Assembly: GCA_958413095.1 (NCBI GenBank)
Contig: CATYUF010000045.1
Coordinates: 1 to 13,581 of the forward strand
DNA: 13,581 nt
Direction: 5' to 3'
Source: an uncultured Clostridium sp.
GTDB lineage: Bacteria > Bacillota > Clostridia > TANB77 > CAG-508
Below the pieces are notes generated by a model, which was not told the DNA's origin, did no database searches, and worked only from the letters and a program-made list of their open reading frames with translations. The position numbers and the translations under genes were made by a program. Positions within the stretch are counted from its first letter, which is position 1, and every line of letters begins with the position of its first letter. Shown here in pieces: positions 12,302 to 13,581 of the stretch.

Positions 12302-13581
12302 ATGATAGTAGAAAAGAATAAAGAATATATTGTAGAAATAATTGATAATGGATTTGAAGGAGAAGGTATAGCAAAAATAAATGATTTTACTATATTTATA
12401 CCAGGAGCAATAAAAGGAGAAAAGGTAAAAATATTAATAGTAAAAGTATTATCTTCGTATGCATTTGGAAAAATATTAGAAATATTAGAAAAATCAGAAA
12501 ATAGAATTGAACCTGATTGTAAAACATATAAAAGATGTGGAGGATGTAATTTAAGACATATAAAATATCAAGAAACTCTTAAGCTAAAACAAAATGCAGT
12601 TCAAAGTTTATTGGATAAGACATTAAAAAATAAAATAAGAGTAAAAGAAACAATAGGAATGGAAAATCCATATTATTATAGAAATAAAGTACAATATCCA
12701 GTAGGAATTGATAAAAATGGTAAACCACAAATTGGCGTTTTTGCAAATAGAAGTCATGAAATAATACCAATAGAAAAATGTTTTATTCAAAATGAAAAAT
12801 CTGAAGAAATAGCAAAATATATATTTGAATTATGGAATGAAAATAACTATACAATTTACAATGAAGAAACAAGAAAAGGATTATTAAGGCATATTGTAAT
12901 AAAAACAGGAATAAAAACAAATCAATATATGTGCATATTAGTAGTAAATGGACAAGGCTTTGATAATGAAAAAGAATTTGCAAGTAAGATAGCAAACAAA
13001 TATAAAGAAATTACATCAATCATTGTAAATAGTAATATGAAAAATACAAATGTGATATTAGGGCTAGAAAATAGAACAATATTTGGTAAAGGATATATAG
13101 AAGATAAATTAGGAGAATATATATTTAAAATATCGCCACTCTCATTTTATCAAGTGAATCCAATACAGGCAGAAAAACTATATAACTTAGGAATTGAAAA
13201 GGCAAAGATAACCAAAGAAGATATTGTTTTTGACTTGTATTGTGGAATAGGTACGATATCACTATTTATGGCAAAATATGCAAAAAAGGTTTATGGAATT
13301 GAAATAGTGGAAGAAGCTATAAAAGCAGCTAAGGAAAATGCTGAAATTAATAGTATTGATAATGTTGAATTTATTGCAGGAGATGTAGAAAATGTATTGA
13401 GTAACATTATTTATGATAGAAAGATTATTCCTGATATTGTTATGGTTGATCCTCCTAGAAGAGGCTTGGATAATACGAGTATTAATAATATTTTGAGTAT
13501 TAAATCAAAGAGATTAGTGTATATTAGTTGCAATCCAGCGACTTTGGTTCGTGATTTGGCAAAGTTAGAGGAAATGTATGA
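12302..13581 (+). CDS. rlmD: 23S rRNA uracil-5 methyltransferase, 3' end missing
   Basis: This is a TrmA/RumA-family enzyme that methylates C5 of a uridine in RNA using S-adenosylmethionine; family members of about 450-480 residues mostly act on 23S rRNA. The 426 codons here run off the window. Residues 1-60 form a TRAM RNA-binding domain (DNGFEGEGIAKI). Four cysteines, C73, C79, C82 and C160, match the 4Fe-4S ligands. The Rossmann domain carries the SAM motif FDLYCGIGT (310-318), VDPPRRGL (382-389) and catalytic Cys410 in SCNPATLVRDL. An in-frame TAA directly before ATG 12302 fixes the start; the nearest GAAAGGG (12281-12287) is 14 bases away, so translation may be weak. Whether the target is U747, U1939 or both (RlmC, RlmD or RlmCD) cannot be told here. 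Confidence 0.92.
   Translation, partial: MIVEKNKEYIVEIIDNGFEGEGIAKINDFTIFIPGAIKGEKVKILIVKVLSSYAFGKILEILEKSENRIEPDCKTYKRCGGCNLRHIKYQETLKLKQNAVQSLLDKTLKNKIRVKETIGMENPYYYRNKVQYPVGIDKNGKPQIGVFANRSHEIIPIEKCFIQNEKSEEIAKYIFELWNENNYTIYNEETRKGLLRHIVIKTGIKTNQYMCILVVNGQGFDNEKEFASKIANKYKEITSIIVNSNMKNTNVILGLENRTIFGKGYIEDKLGEYIFKISPLSFYQVNPIQAEKLYNLGIEKAKITKEDIVFDLYCGIGTISLFMAKYAKKVYGIEIVEEAIKAAKENAEINSIDNVEFIAGDVENVLSNIIYDRKIIPDIVMVDPPRRGLDNTSINNILSIKSKRLVYISCNPATLVRDLAKLEEMY

Noticed and set aside
12579..12995. Minus-strand hydrophobic open frames opposite the methyltransferase gene
   Set aside because: They are antisense to a clearly conserved coding region and have low-complexity Leu/Phe/Tyr composition typical of shadow frames.
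1..13581. CRISPR array, transposase or restriction-modification genes
   Set aside because: I saw no regularly spaced repeats, no transposase-like protein and no methyltransferase or nuclease pair; the only methyltransferase is the rRNA type at the right edge.

Overview
The window is AT-rich, low-GC Gram-positive DNA, most likely from an uncultured or gut-type member of the Clostridia (Bacillota). The signs are AGA-dominated arginine codons, AGGAGG-type ribosome binding sites, SigA-type promoters (several with an extended TGNTATAAT -10), a tRNA gene with encoded CCA, and a SleB-type cell wall hydrolase that hints at spore formation. Genus and species cannot be read from the sequence.

Layout. 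Bases 1-290 hold a GC-richer rod-shaped hairpin of unknown identity (13-108), one copy of a 25-base dispersed repeat, and the ruvC promoter. Bases 291-4844 form a forward housekeeping block: ruvC (Holliday junction resolvase), holA (DNA polymerase III delta), a SleB-like hydrolase, and recG (branch migration helicase). A perfect 36-base palindrome joined to a second copy of the repeat lies in the recG leader. Bases 4918-5612 carry two small orphan genes: a soluble 97-residue protein with its own promoter and terminator, and a 63-residue two-helix membrane protein whose promoter -35 box lies inside the preceding terminator stem. A tRNA-Leu(UAG) follows at 5721-5804.

The most interesting part is a compact integrated element that begins at the 3' end of tRNA-Leu and runs to about 9.6 kb. 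On the minus strand it carries a tyrosine recombinase (534 aa), an excisionase-like protein (73 aa after start correction) and a Lys-rich HTH protein. Divergently on the plus strand it carries a 326-residue protein with a four-cysteine zinc-ribbon-like C-terminus (DUF6076-like from memory). Between the HTH gene and the zinc-ribbon gene lies a dense cluster of TGACAAT/ATTGTCA half-sites overlapping promoter elements, which looks like a switch controlling both directions. Three copies of TTTTCTAACA lie between the tRNA and the integrase stop and may be recombinase arm sites or terminator hairpins. No relaxase, replication, phage structural or recognisable defence gene is visible, and no right-hand attachment repeat was found.

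Beyond the element are a decayed peptidase E (S51) family gene on the minus strand (one-base disruption after the ancestral start codon, probable catalytic His to Tyr, and a Gly to Glu change), a secreted C39-type papain-fold protein with SH3 repeats, and the first 426 codons of a TrmA-family 23S rRNA uracil-5 methyltransferase that runs off the window. All assignments come from reading motifs and from memory of protein families; no database search was run.
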